From IMG/VR virus record IMGVR_UViG_3300008629_000010, positions 1 to 47,702 of that record: DNA of 47,702 nt; one strand, 5' to 3'. The stretch comes from a virus. The position numbers and the translations under genes were made by a program. The notes under the pieces are model-generated. The model saw only the letters and a program-made list of their open reading frames with translations. It searched no databases and was not told the DNA's origin. Shown piece by piece: positions 10,101-19,476 of this stretch (position 1 is the first letter of the stretch; each line of letters opens with the position of its first letter).

Positions 10101-13100
10101 AACTGAAATTAAAGATTTAGCAGAGGGTATGTTTGGTGATGCCTTTAAGAACGCAGATGCTTTACAATACGTTGAAGCCAAACTTGTTGACAAGGCAATT
10201 TCTAAATTAGATATACCAGGAGCTTCAAGAGAAATAAAGCGTGGTATTTTAAGCCTATCTAAAAATAGGGATTTTACAGAAAGCATTGGTCGATTAAGAG
10301 ACCCTGTTGATATGGAATATTATTTTAGTCAAATGGAAGCAAAAGGGAAAGACCCAGGCGAAGTACAATTATTAAGAGAATTTTATCAAGATATACATGA
10401 AGCAGTTATAAATAGTGGCTCTAAAATGATAAGGATGGATTCTAAAGACTCCATGAAAGACAAGGAAGAGGTTATTTGGTCTGCTTTAAGAGTCGCTGAG
10501 ATGGAATCTAGAAGAGAAAAGAACTTAGCAGGGATGGAAGATGCTCATACTATGATTGTAGAAGGTTCTGATTTGATAAATAGAGTTAGAGGTATGGCAG
10601 AATCTCTAATTGATAGCGATGGTAAGGTAGTTGATAAAGAATTGCATGATATGTATACAAAAAGCGGAGCTACTGTTAAATCCTTAACCGAACAAATGAC
10701 TATCGCATTAAATGACAATAATATAAATGCTGTTAGAGCGATAAGAAAATTAAAACCAGAGTATGAGAATATACTTGAAGCTATTGAAAACGCATCCCCT
10801 GATACACCTCATGGAGATTATCAGACTATCTTAGCAAAAATGTTTAGAGAAGTAAGAGAGTGGAACTTAAAACCTGATAGGAAAGATGTAGAAGATATAA
10901 TAGAAGGTCAAATATCTAATAAAGAATTACCGTCAGATAAGGTAAATATAGAACAAGAAAACAAAATAAGTCCAAATAGATTTCTTTCAAAATATCTATA
11001 TGATACAGCTGATTTTGTAAAACTTGAAAGAGCCCTGATGGAGAGGTTACAAACTGAAAACTCAGGAATACATATACTTGATTCAGCTTTAAATAGTATA
11101 GAAACTAATTATAGAGCTTTAAATAGAGAAGTACCTCAAGCAGTTCTTGATAAATTAAGACGTGATAAAGCTAGATTGGTAGAGTTAAAAAACAGAAGAG
11201 ATTTAACTCCAGAGGAGATGGTTGATTTCTTCTTTGATACAATAAAGCAAGATATTATAGGAAGAATGGAGATAGCAATATCAGAAGGCACACTTAAAGC
11301 ATCTGAACGAGGACAGTTAATGCAAGACCTCAACACCGATTTAGGTCAAGTTTTATCTAATGCATTTACAAGTAAGATTGTTAGAACTTTAGAATACAAT
11401 CAAGGGGGATGGGAACTTTCGAAAATGTCTGTACCTAATACAGAGAAAGGTGGTTTTTTAGGTATTGAGAGATACGTTCCAGGTCTAGCTGGTAATATGT
11501 TTATTATGAGTAATAGTGCGATAGGTAGAGATGGTAGACGATATAATTTTATAGACAAAAATTTAAGAGCTGAGATAGAATCAGATATATCAAGAGGAAG
11601 TATGGGTGTAAACTCTGTCGAAGCTAAAAAAGAATTTTACCAAGAAGGTACAACACGAGATTTAGAGAAAAATAAAGATGTATTAGCAAAAGAACATGAA
11701 GAGTTCTCTCTTGTCAGTTTAGATGAGGGAACAGATATACTTATAAAGGTTAATGACTCATCTGTTGGGGCTATAAGAGATTCTTTTATGGATAGAAATT
11801 CTGAGTTTAGAAAAGATTTAGAAGCTGTTGTTGATATGAGTAACACAAGAATATCTAGAAAGCTTGAAGAAATATTTGACTTAGGCGATAAAAGGGATTC
11901 TAAGATAGCAGAGGCTATCACTATTATAAGAGCTGTTTCTGATAGTCCAACTAAAGTTGAAGCGTATTTACTAGAGACTCTTTCAGCTTCTGACTTGAAA
12001 TCAGATTGGAAGCGTTTAAAAATGTTTGAACCTAAGACTGGCTTTGTAGGTACACCAGAAAATATTGCTTTTCATTATGCTCTTATGCGTAAACAAAGAA
12101 CGGATTCAGATAGACACGCAATAGCATTTGAAGCTGTTAAGAGAGTTTTTGGTGAAGATGGAACTTCCCCTTTTAAAATATTATCTATTGATGATGAAAT
12201 GAGCTTTGAACGAGCTGGTGAATTTAACCCTTTTGACCATGCAGAAACATCAGCTCGAAGATATGAAGAAGGTCTTGATAGGAAGTATACGCAAGAACAG
12301 ATTGATGCTATGAAGGAAACCTTAGAAGCCGGCAGAACTAATGTAGACGCTATAACTTATGTTAGCAGAGATGCTTTTGAATCTCTTATGTCATTAATAG
12401 GTGTTAAAGATAGCATGATAGAATACGACTCACATGGAGGTAGGCATATAAAAGCAGGAGCTATAAAGCCAATATTTGCACATAATGATATAAATAGAGA
12501 CACTGGGGATATATCATCTTTCTTACTGAAAACATCTATTCAGTATAATCCAACATTAGACCCTGTGTTTAGTGCAAGAAGTATACATGGAATAACTTTT
12601 AAATCAGCTAATAAAAGGAATGAGACTAAGAACAGAGATGGTGAGATAGTTGAAAATTATATGCCTGTCAATTCTATGACTAGTGAAAATTTAGGTCTAG
12701 AAACGTTAAGTAAGGTTGCAAATCAAATTACACTTAATTATGCTGATAATTACGTTCAAAGAATACCTCTAGAAAGTATCAATATCAGACAAGCCTCTAG
12801 AGAACATGATGCTGTCTTTGGTGCAAACACATCGATACACTGGAATACTGATGGTCAAGCATCAGCTACTGATTGGACTCAAATCAATAGAAGGATGAGT
12901 ACATTTGAAAAGAATATGGATTTATTATGGCAAGACCCTATCAATGCTACTGCTGTTGCTAGAAAAGTATTAGGGTATTCTCAAGAAGTTGGAGACCAAT
13001 ATCTTGTCAACACAGGTTTAGATTATATTATACAAAACAATGGAATAATGGCTTCAGAATGGATGATACCTATATTAGAAAGAAGTGTTATTAGTTCATA

Positions 13101-16100
13101 TTTAGATGGTGGGAATATATCAGCGTCAAGGATAAGAGACGGTTCTTCTGATGTGATGACTGCTGAAGCTGGTGACTTAGACCTACCTGTTAGAATGAGA
13201 AGAAATATAGGTGGAACAGACCGATTGGTACAGGAAGTTTTTGGAGGTGGAAGAGTTTCAAATTATAGTGCAGGTAAACCATTAAAAATATTTGATAAAA
13301 AATCATTAGCTGCAAGTGGAGATACTCACAATTCAAATACGAATGATACTCATGCGTTAGTTGTTAGAGTTGAATCAGGCTCTGAGGGTATATTTGTTGA
13401 TAGAGGTAAAAACGGTAATGTTTTATATATAGATGGATTTCAAGTAAGTAGGGATAAAAAATTAAGAGGTGAACCTGTTGTTGTCTATGATATGGCTGAA
13501 AGTATGACAGATAAGGTTACGACTGAAAGCTTAGTATCAGAAATGACTAGAAAGTATGAATTAGCTGAAGCAAAAGTTCAAGAAACTTTAGGCATAAGAG
13601 AGCTTGAAGGTCTTACTGTAGCCGAATATATACATAAATTAGAAAATTTACATGGCAAAGATGGACAAGAAGTGTGGTTAGCTGGATTAAAATCTAGACA
13701 ACCAAGAAACATGGCAGGTGACATCGTAATTGAGAAAGTTCAAGGTGTGTCTAAAGGAGAGGGTAATGTCGCTGAAACTAATTCTGTTGATGCTTTAACT
13801 ATACTTGATGCCGACTTTGACTTTGATAAGTCTTCAAATTATTTATCGGCTCCAGAGGGAGTATGGGGTGAAGCTTCTAGACTAGCAGGTCACACAACAT
13901 TAGCGTCTAATAAAGATATACATAATAAGATTAAAAAAGAATTTGAATCATTCCAAGATGCTGTTGAGCATAAAGGTAACATAATTGAAACTGGTATAGT
14001 TCGTTCTAGGTTTGTTAAAATGCATCAAATAATGACATATATGAATAATATGTTTGGAGAAGGTGCTATTGGTGAGATTAGTATAGGTAAAAACCAGTAC
14101 CATCTTAAACTTAAAAGAGGACAGTCTAACTATTTGAATACATCAGATACAATTACTAAGTATGTAAAAGCTTTTATAGACGTATATAAGGATACTCCTA
14201 GAAATTGGAATAATAAGGAATTTGTTCAAGATTCTATGAGAGACATATGGTTTGGTGAAGACGGACTGTTTAAATTAGAAAAGATAAGTGGTAGTCAAGT
14301 TGGTGATAATGAGATTAATAACTTAAGACCTGCTGAGTTTAATAATATAGTAGAAGCAGTAGAAAGAAACTTTATAAGACCTCTTGGCTCATACATACAG
14401 TTAAATAGAGGGCAAGATATAGATGGTGGTGGATACTCTAGACACGCTGGTTTACAAGAATTTGCTACAGCTTATGATAAATTACAATATGCTTTCCATA
14501 AAGATAAGAATAAAGCTTACATGGGCTCAGGTATAGATATGGAAACTGGCTTAACTTCAGCTAGGGGTTATTTTAACACTAGAACTCAAAGTCCATTTGA
14601 CTTAGGTATGAGAAGAATGCAGAACTTAAATGCTAGAAAATTTAGAGACATAGACCCTTTTCAATCAGATGTTGGAAAGCTTTTACGTCTTATTGAGGAA
14701 GGTGAGGCATATGATGTTCCAGGTTTAACGTCAGAGCAGGCATACCAACAACAGTATAATAAAAATATAAATAATGCCTTTAAGAACTATGTAAAGAATG
14801 AAATGAGAGCAGCTGATGTAATAGGTATTCGAAGAAGATTGGATGCTGTTGAAAACAAGATACAGGATATGAGATTACGATATAAGCCTGAATTAGTAGA
14901 AGATTATTCAGAATTTAAAGGATTAGAAAGCGAAAAAATAAAGCTAACAGAGGCGTTAACTGATTTGCAACATATTATGGGAGCAGGTAGAGATTGGCAG
15001 AATACAAAAGGCGAGATGTTCTTTGATAAGGCTGCTTACCCATTTGCCAATACTGAGGCATCATTTCTACCCGCAGGTAAATACACAAATAACACTCGTG
15101 ACCCTATTGTTGTTATAAAAGGAGATAAGATTGTTGAAGTAATAGCTCCAGGTAAAAATAATTTTAATGCTTTAGGTAAAAATATGAAATTTCATAGGCA
15201 CGGAAGAAGATACGAATATAGTAGTGAAGACCAGACTGGTGCTTATATAAATCATGAAGCGTTTACTGGTTTACCAACTATATATAGAGATGGTGCTATA
15301 AAGGAAGTTATGCCTCGGGGGGAATATAAGGTATATGATGCTATGGTTAGAGAGTTAGGGGATAGATTAAAAGATATAGACGCTAGAATGCTACCTAATC
15401 ATACGGGTAGAGCTAAGTTATACTTACATCCAAGACAACATTCTCTTGTTGGCTCTGAAAGAAAGGCTCAACTACATTATCTTATTATGGATAAATTTGG
15501 TCAAAGAGCTACTGATAAGAGTTCATCTGAGCTATTAAGAATCCATGCATTATTTCAAAAGATGTTGACACCTGAATCGTCTAAAAATATTATCCTTTCA
15601 TTTCCAGTGACAGGTTCGAATGTTCAGAAAATGGCACACATGGAAAAGGTATACATGAAAGACTTTGGTAGGATGGAGCAACTTGCAATAGAATACTTAA
15701 AAGATATAGTGAATCAAACTGGATATACAGATGGTCCGATAACTCAGAAATATGCGGCAGATATATTAAAGAATATTATGTATCAGCAAAAATTGGGATA
15801 TAGAAAACTTGTAGAGCCTATGGGTGATTATAGATTAGCTATGGACGGTATGGTGGGCTCAGATATTGATGTTAAAAATCATTACTTGTTCAACTCAGAC
15901 TATTTAAATCAAACTGTGCATGAAAAATTTAGAGAGATGAATAAGTCTGAAAAAGACGCAGCTAATGTTTTGATAGGGTATACTCAAGGTGAAGGAGGAA
16001 TGATAGACCCAATATCTATGTATAGAGCAGCGTTAAAGCTTAAAAAACATATACCAGCTAATCAAATATTTTTTAACTCCCAGAAATTTCATGATGGTAA

Positions 16101-16248
16101 AAGCAGGAACTTTGGTAATATACCAACAAATAAAATAGCAAGATATTGGGATAATGCTAAAAATTTAAATAGAAACTATGGTAGAGATGGTATAGTTAAG
16201 GAAAAACCTCTTGACCATTGGAAAAGAAAGAGCGAGTGTATTAGATAA
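7156..16248 (+). CDS. Giant virion protein, candidate injected two-barrel RNA polymerase, 3030 aa
   Basis: Seen: residues 121-160 and about 277-306 are Gly/Ala-rich and apolar, unlike the charged remainder, as in membrane-active ejection proteins. Residues 1758-1762 read DSHGG. Residues 1811-1825 read HGITFKSANKRNETK, with lysines at 1816, 1820 and 1825. R2181-Q2182-P2183 is followed by D2218-A-D-F-D-F-D-K2225. Known: catalytic barrels of beta-prime/Rpb1 carry R-x-P and, about 35 residues later, NADFDGD, whose Asp triad binds the catalytic Mg; the other barrel contributes lysines. YonO and crAss-like phage gp66 are single-chain members, and gp66 is a virion protein. Inferred: D2220, D2222 and D2224 form the Mg site, and the protein is injected to transcribe early genes. 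The size and the cassette position fit. The weaker point is that the lysine barrel is assigned only by motif spacing. The alternative is a giant structural protein with a chance motif. Confidence 0.75.
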   Translation: MPQDSLFVDKRQFIRDLNASLDEEQVRYNSPSKSVNVIRNISEVEDAERVRASALNRVRMDADQTEKGGTFSNQFIWGLASTAAVAPSLWEHLGGYDKGTMKKSLIGDEDEEFWDLTPRAMAGHAVGAGLGMLIPFGAAAKLVKGVGYVGAKAVGGATRLLGVTPRLSKVAQKELIEGAAKLTGKSSTKLADDAAAEVIKVAKTSIGRKGRAAGIGLRKHNELYDKVAKAEIKETLSKVSGVADDAADDIASIALETVKYNKPGNVHALLEGTIGRIPGMTGDLLAAYSYDALLGATYGIGSTLASQYADALWGDAQQYADSNKDLTFFGPEGYYKDAGWGHLVNEGLKHGAYLGFLGPVRHFGKGTTKPLLTIPRPWNKNKGKINTVVGGLMRSLKPIKNMKPREMRATLKLINNSSEGSLKHYKIPALDKHIGKTDWWTHIPEKELPLVLAQVRRAFRNNAPFLLGKETMKELGHSLPRMGAGAFTMNLQTVHEVWKTTHGANVTDRVKHTLGTSFGEGWEDISANIVMGAIFTRQGRSFRRQDPIGSQKWYGARRGTKINEYIEGKNGYLAETTAALQRFGLSRKQRQRVGEQYFRNIEVPEKYRDSLLINMTEAHPDYRRMFERLRDNELDPNKVKSDNPDAQAFDAAIHEALTSKKYSKKEKALIREQYSIAMSMVKHLDGFQSGETVLREMTPKEAVEFVKELANTPIQGKRATMRGENNVHRLLENLQAEASIETTRYAHNNIVGWFTNIADALGIKYQTLDDGRIVVPKTIKMPYKSSDTKNADSQQKQNVILTWNQVVEWGRRNRWIVEQNIGAEGKFDASSGDWDSAVKIHRERVDDHHRIVYGESSTREARKESGTQDDLILGHDVWHAAYDVSRKWTQAENVMEFMTGSPDKVSTNQSPEKVKELQDKVDQIFTTGKTKLDGNSENKGKLNDSELSELSEFVANFSRINKLGNQQKSGTDRDNEISIEQATEIKDLAEGMFGDAFKNADALQYVEAKLVDKAISKLDIPGASREIKRGILSLSKNRDFTESIGRLRDPVDMEYYFSQMEAKGKDPGEVQLLREFYQDIHEAVINSGSKMIRMDSKDSMKDKEEVIWSALRVAEMESRREKNLAGMEDAHTMIVEGSDLINRVRGMAESLIDSDGKVVDKELHDMYTKSGATVKSLTEQMTIALNDNNINAVRAIRKLKPEYENILEAIENASPDTPHGDYQTILAKMFREVREWNLKPDRKDVEDIIEGQISNKELPSDKVNIEQENKISPNRFLSKYLYDTADFVKLERALMERLQTENSGIHILDSALNSIETNYRALNREVPQAVLDKLRRDKARLVELKNRRDLTPEEMVDFFFDTIKQDIIGRMEIAISEGTLKASERGQLMQDLNTDLGQVLSNAFTSKIVRTLEYNQGGWELSKMSVPNTEKGGFLGIERYVPGLAGNMFIMSNSAIGRDGRRYNFIDKNLRAEIESDISRGSMGVNSVEAKKEFYQEGTTRDLEKNKDVLAKEHEEFSLVSLDEGTDILIKVNDSSVGAIRDSFMDRNSEFRKDLEAVVDMSNTRISRKLEEIFDLGDKRDSKIAEAITIIRAVSDSPTKVEAYLLETLSASDLKSDWKRLKMFEPKTGFVGTPENIAFHYALMRKQRTDSDRHAIAFEAVKRVFGEDGTSPFKILSIDDEMSFERAGEFNPFDHAETSARRYEEGLDRKYTQEQIDAMKETLEAGRTNVDAITYVSRDAFESLMSLIGVKDSMIEYDSHGGRHIKAGAIKPIFAHNDINRDTGDISSFLLKTSIQYNPTLDPVFSARSIHGITFKSANKRNETKNRDGEIVENYMPVNSMTSENLGLETLSKVANQITLNYADNYVQRIPLESINIRQASREHDAVFGANTSIHWNTDGQASATDWTQINRRMSTFEKNMDLLWQDPINATAVARKVLGYSQEVGDQYLVNTGLDYIIQNNGIMASEWMIPILERSVISSYLDGGNISASRIRDGSSDVMTAEAGDLDLPVRMRRNIGGTDRLVQEVFGGGRVSNYSAGKPLKIFDKKSLAASGDTHNSNTNDTHALVVRVESGSEGIFVDRGKNGNVLYIDGFQVSRDKKLRGEPVVVYDMAESMTDKVTTESLVSEMTRKYELAEAKVQETLGIRELEGLTVAEYIHKLENLHGKDGQEVWLAGLKSRQPRNMAGDIVIEKVQGVSKGEGNVAETNSVDALTILDADFDFDKSSNYLSAPEGVWGEASRLAGHTTLASNKDIHNKIKKEFESFQDAVEHKGNIIETGIVRSRFVKMHQIMTYMNNMFGEGAIGEISIGKNQYHLKLKRGQSNYLNTSDTITKYVKAFIDVYKDTPRNWNNKEFVQDSMRDIWFGEDGLFKLEKISGSQVGDNEINNLRPAEFNNIVEAVERNFIRPLGSYIQLNRGQDIDGGGYSRHAGLQEFATAYDKLQYAFHKDKNKAYMGSGIDMETGLTSARGYFNTRTQSPFDLGMRRMQNLNARKFRDIDPFQSDVGKLLRLIEEGEAYDVPGLTSEQAYQQQYNKNINNAFKNYVKNEMRAADVIGIRRRLDAVENKIQDMRLRYKPELVEDYSEFKGLESEKIKLTEALTDLQHIMGAGRDWQNTKGEMFFDKAAYPFANTEASFLPAGKYTNNTRDPIVVIKGDKIVEVIAPGKNNFNALGKNMKFHRHGRRYEYSSEDQTGAYINHEAFTGLPTIYRDGAIKEVMPRGEYKVYDAMVRELGDRLKDIDARMLPNHTGRAKLYLHPRQHSLVGSERKAQLHYLIMDKFGQRATDKSSSELLRIHALFQKMLTPESSKNIILSFPVTGSNVQKMAHMEKVYMKDFGRMEQLAIEYLKDIVNQTGYTDGPITQKYAADILKNIMYQQKLGYRKLVEPMGDYRLAMDGMVGSDIDVKNHYLFNSDYLNQTVHEKFREMNKSEKDAANVLIGYTQGEGGMIDPISMYRAALKLKKHIPANQIFFNSQKFHDGKSRNFGNIPTNKIARYWDNAKNLNRNYGRDGIVKEKPLDHWKRKSECIR
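13696..13827 (+). other. Putative RNA polymerase active-site segment (RQP to DFDFD) inside the giant gene
   Basis: Codons 2181-2224 of the giant protein. R-Q-P at 13696-13704 corresponds to the R-x-P that contacts the incoming nucleotide in beta-prime and Rpb1. The D-F-D-F-D codons at 13813-13827 correspond to the metal-binding D-F-D-G-D. The spacing from Arg to the first Asp is 39 residues, against about 35 in cellular enzymes. The Gly of DFDGD is Phe here, and a Lys follows directly (DFDFDK). To my recollection, related viral enzymes also vary at the Gly position. Confidence 0.65.
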
Positions 16249-19200
16249 TGAGTTGGTTAACTTGTCATAAGGATTATAGAACCGGTAAAGCTATGGGTGC
16301 TTTAACTGAAAGTCAACGGACTAAACTATTAGAGAAAATGGACACTGTTGTTAAAGATTATCAAACAGATAAAAATCTAATAGAAGCAGGATATGCTAAT
16401 GACACTGAGACTATGAGATGGCTGTTTAGAAAAGCCACTGGTAAAGAGTTAGATTTTGAAGTTAACGACATCACGATTAAAGATGCTAGAAAGTTTGATA
16501 TACGCAGAAAGGGTATGTCTAGGGATATAGAAAAACAAGGCAAAGGCACTAGATGGTTGTTTGACTTTATAAAAATACCTAAAGCAATTTCACGTAGATT
16601 TCCACAATTAGATAAATTTCAACATACATTATCTGATGAAGCTTCTTTTTTTAGAGCCAATCAACTAGGTAACAACGCTAAAATATCTACAGTTATAAAG
16701 AATTGGGATAAACTAGCTAAAAATCATGGTGGTGATGTTAAAAAACTTAGACGACTTGAATATGAATTAGATAAAGAAGTTTCACTTCCTTTTACTAAGG
16801 AAAGAGCTAAAAAAATTAATGAGCTCGAAGGAGAACTATCAGAATTTAGATTGTCAGGTTCTGCTAAAACTTTTAGACACTTTCATGAATTAATGAATGG
16901 TTTAGATGTTGAGCAGTTAACAAAGCCAGAGCATGGATATTCAAAGCAAGATATGCAGAGATGGAGAGAAATAGATAAAAATATAAAAGAAGTTAGGGAA
17001 AGTGGGGCAAATATATTAGGTAGAGGTCTACAAAAAGTTATGCAGACTGCAAAGTTAATAGATGGCAGAGAGGGTAATTATAGAGATTTAACTAGCGTTG
17101 TGGAAAAAGCTCAAGAGATGATAAGAAATATTGAGTTTCAAAGGAATATAGACATTGAAGGTAAGCCTAAGACTTATAAAGCTATGGAAGACTTTGAAAT
17201 GATGTCAGCATATGGATTTTCAAAAGCCGAGATGGGACAAATATCCCAGAGAAAATATATGCCACTGTATGTATTAGGAGCTACTAGATTATTGAGACAG
17301 ATTCAGGTGGCTATGAGAGATACAAAGCAAAAAGATAGACCTCTTTTAGGAAAAGATGGTATTCTTACTAAAGATTTTGAAGCATTTCAAAAATCAGTAG
17401 ATAGAGTTGAAAGTAGAGGAGGAATTTTTGACCCTAGATATAGTATAGACCCTGCTTATTTTATGAAAAAATATATATATGACGCATCTGCTTTTAATTT
17501 TCACACTCATCTTGAAAATAATTTTATGCAACAAACTGTTAGTTTATTAGATATGCACGCTCGTGCAAGTGCCAAAGGCAATCAAGACATAATGGATATG
17601 TCAGATGCTCTTATACGTCAAATGCAAGAAGTAAAAAATAGTCTTACACAAGTAGATGGACATTCAGATGCAGTTATAAATGATTTAAGTAGAGTTCTTA
17701 CTTCAGTTACTTATTTTAGGCTTATGGGTGGAAATGTTAGGTCTGCTTTAAGAAATGCTTCACAAAGGATGTATGAATATGTTGAATATGGTTGGAAAGC
17801 GAGAAAGCAGTCTAAACAGTGGTATAGAGAAAATGTTGATAATCAAACTATGGTTAAACGCCAAGCTGCTAAATATGGATTGAATTGGTATATGGAATCT
17901 GAGGGTATTTTTGGAAATTCTGAAAGATTAGGAATGTCAAGAGAAGAGGCTACAAGAGGTGCTGTTGCTGGGTCAACAGTTCCAAAAGGCTATCAGCTTG
18001 ATTCGTATGGTGAATTGGTTAGGGCGGCTCCTGGTGTTAAGGCAGTATCTAAAAAAGCTGCAGACGTTGCAGGTACAATAGCTGGTGCAACTGGAAGATT
18101 CCATAAATTAGCTGAAGATTGGAACAGAGGTAGTACGTTTAAAATATCCTTTGGTCTTGTTCATTCCAATTTAGAGACTCTTCCTAAAGGTTATGTTTTA
18201 GAGCAAATAAATGCTACTAGAAAAAAGAATCCAATAAAGATGGAGAACCTCAAAGATGATATGATAAAACAATGGCGAGAAAATACTGCTGGTAAGATGG
18301 CGTATAATTTAACTAGTGATTTACACTTTGAATACGCAAAATGGGCGAAGGCTAAACCTTTTGGTGGTTCTAAAGGTAAGTTCGCGGCTCCAGCAGGTCA
18401 AGCTATTGGTCAATTTATGCATTATAGAATGTCTATGTTTGATTTAATGGCTAAGTGGGTTAAAGATGCTGGCGTATCCATGAGAGCAGGAGACTTTACA
18501 AGTCATGAGATGTTTAAAATATATAGAATGGGTTTACTTTATAATTTTGTTAGAGGTTTAAGTATCGTATCTGATGTTAATTTTAACCAGCTAGCTCAGA
18601 ATGATGTTATTGAAGAAATGAAAAAACTTATTACATTTTTTAGCGCAGATAGGGATAACCCAAAAGAAATGGAAGAAGTAAAGAAAGCTACATACGGGCA
18701 AGGTGCATGGTCATTCGCTGGTCCTAACTTAGTATGGGCTGCTAATATAGGTGAAGCTGTCGGAATGTGGGACTTAGGTGAAAATAGTTTTTTTGATAGA
18801 GCTCAGGTAGTTCAAGGTAATGATGAATTTAAAAGAGAACAAAAGTATAAGATGATGTCACTTGTATCTTCAGTTGGTTCAAGGTGGCATAATTATACAA
18901 TTCCGATGATGGGTAAAAGAGATTGGTTTACGGCATTAAAGGGTGAATTGGGTTTTCATCCTGACCCAGATGTTAAAGAAATGAGAACATATCTAGATGC
19001 AACATTAAAAGAAGTATTGCCTAGAAATATAGCATCTGCAATAGGTAAAGAAGGCTCATATCCAAGAGGATGGTCAAAGAGACAGCATTCTATGAGTGCA
19101 AGAAGACAACCAGACATAGGTCATAGAGAAGGAAGAAGATTATCTGTTGCTGAGGCTAGAAAAGTATATGGTTCTTTGGACTATCTAAGAGGTCAAGCGA

Positions 19201-19310
19201 CTCCAAAACAAGTACTTAATCGAAGGAAAGGTAAGCGCGGCAGGGCACTTGACAAACGTGTAATGGAGCCACTTAAATTGAGGGAAGCTATTGAGGCAGG
19301 TTTCTTCTAG
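16248..19310 (+). CDS. Large virion / ejection protein, 1020 aa
   Basis: No catalytic family recognised. The protein is basic and mostly helical. It contains a patch YFRLMGGNVRSALRNASQ (about residues 485-502), a type that recurs in late parts of giant phage virion proteins. A Gly/Ala-rich stretch lies near residues 600-625 (KKAADVAGTIAGATGR), and the Arg/Lys-rich C terminus carries an RRKGKRGR motif. It starts in a TAATG overlap with the giant gene, so it may be a functional partner or a part split from a longer ancestor. Its 3' end overlaps the leftward gene 19288-19476 tail to tail by 23 bases. Role as internal virion protein is inferred. Confidence 0.78.
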   Translation: MSWLTCHKDYRTGKAMGALTESQRTKLLEKMDTVVKDYQTDKNLIEAGYANDTETMRWLFRKATGKELDFEVNDITIKDARKFDIRRKGMSRDIEKQGKGTRWLFDFIKIPKAISRRFPQLDKFQHTLSDEASFFRANQLGNNAKISTVIKNWDKLAKNHGGDVKKLRRLEYELDKEVSLPFTKERAKKINELEGELSEFRLSGSAKTFRHFHELMNGLDVEQLTKPEHGYSKQDMQRWREIDKNIKEVRESGANILGRGLQKVMQTAKLIDGREGNYRDLTSVVEKAQEMIRNIEFQRNIDIEGKPKTYKAMEDFEMMSAYGFSKAEMGQISQRKYMPLYVLGATRLLRQIQVAMRDTKQKDRPLLGKDGILTKDFEAFQKSVDRVESRGGIFDPRYSIDPAYFMKKYIYDASAFNFHTHLENNFMQQTVSLLDMHARASAKGNQDIMDMSDALIRQMQEVKNSLTQVDGHSDAVINDLSRVLTSVTYFRLMGGNVRSALRNASQRMYEYVEYGWKARKQSKQWYRENVDNQTMVKRQAAKYGLNWYMESEGIFGNSERLGMSREEATRGAVAGSTVPKGYQLDSYGELVRAAPGVKAVSKKAADVAGTIAGATGRFHKLAEDWNRGSTFKISFGLVHSNLETLPKGYVLEQINATRKKNPIKMENLKDDMIKQWRENTAGKMAYNLTSDLHFEYAKWAKAKPFGGSKGKFAAPAGQAIGQFMHYRMSMFDLMAKWVKDAGVSMRAGDFTSHEMFKIYRMGLLYNFVRGLSIVSDVNFNQLAQNDVIEEMKKLITFFSADRDNPKEMEEVKKATYGQGAWSFAGPNLVWAANIGEAVGMWDLGENSFFDRAQVVQGNDEFKREQKYKMMSLVSSVGSRWHNYTIPMMGKRDWFTALKGELGFHPDPDVKEMRTYLDATLKEVLPRNIASAIGKEGSYPRGWSKRQHSMSARRQPDIGHREGRRLSVAEARKVYGSLDYLRGQATPKQVLNRRKGKRGRALDKRVMEPLKLREAIEAGFF

Positions 19311-19476
19311 TTTCTTCATCCATAGAATAATACCTCAAAAACTCTACTTGAGACCAAAGTATGTCTAATACATCTTCCCAAGTATTTGATTCTAATAATT
19401 TATTGTAGTTCTTCTCTGCATTGTTAAATATTATATCTTTCTCATCTTTTGTTAGTGTCTCATATTTATTTAGCAT
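19288..19476 (-). CDS. Small hypothetical protein, 62 aa, last gene of the leftward arm
   Basis: Unrecognised acidic helical protein beginning MLNKYETLTKDEK. It starts 11 bases inside the 3' end of the resolvase gene, so it is probably translationally coupled. Its stop codon lies inside the coding region of the rightward 1020-residue gene, giving a 23-base tail-to-tail overlap. No function can be assigned. Confidence 0.6.
   Translation of the reverse strand: MLNKYETLTKDEKDIIFNNAEKNYNKLLESNTWEDVLDILWSQVEFLRYYSMDEETRRNLPQ

Noticed and set aside
7156-16248. N4-type (T7-like) single-subunit polymerase in the giant protein
   Set aside because: No T-x-x-G-R, R-x-x-x-K-x-x-x-M-T-x-x-Y-G or H-D-S series was found; the motifs fit the two-barrel class instead.
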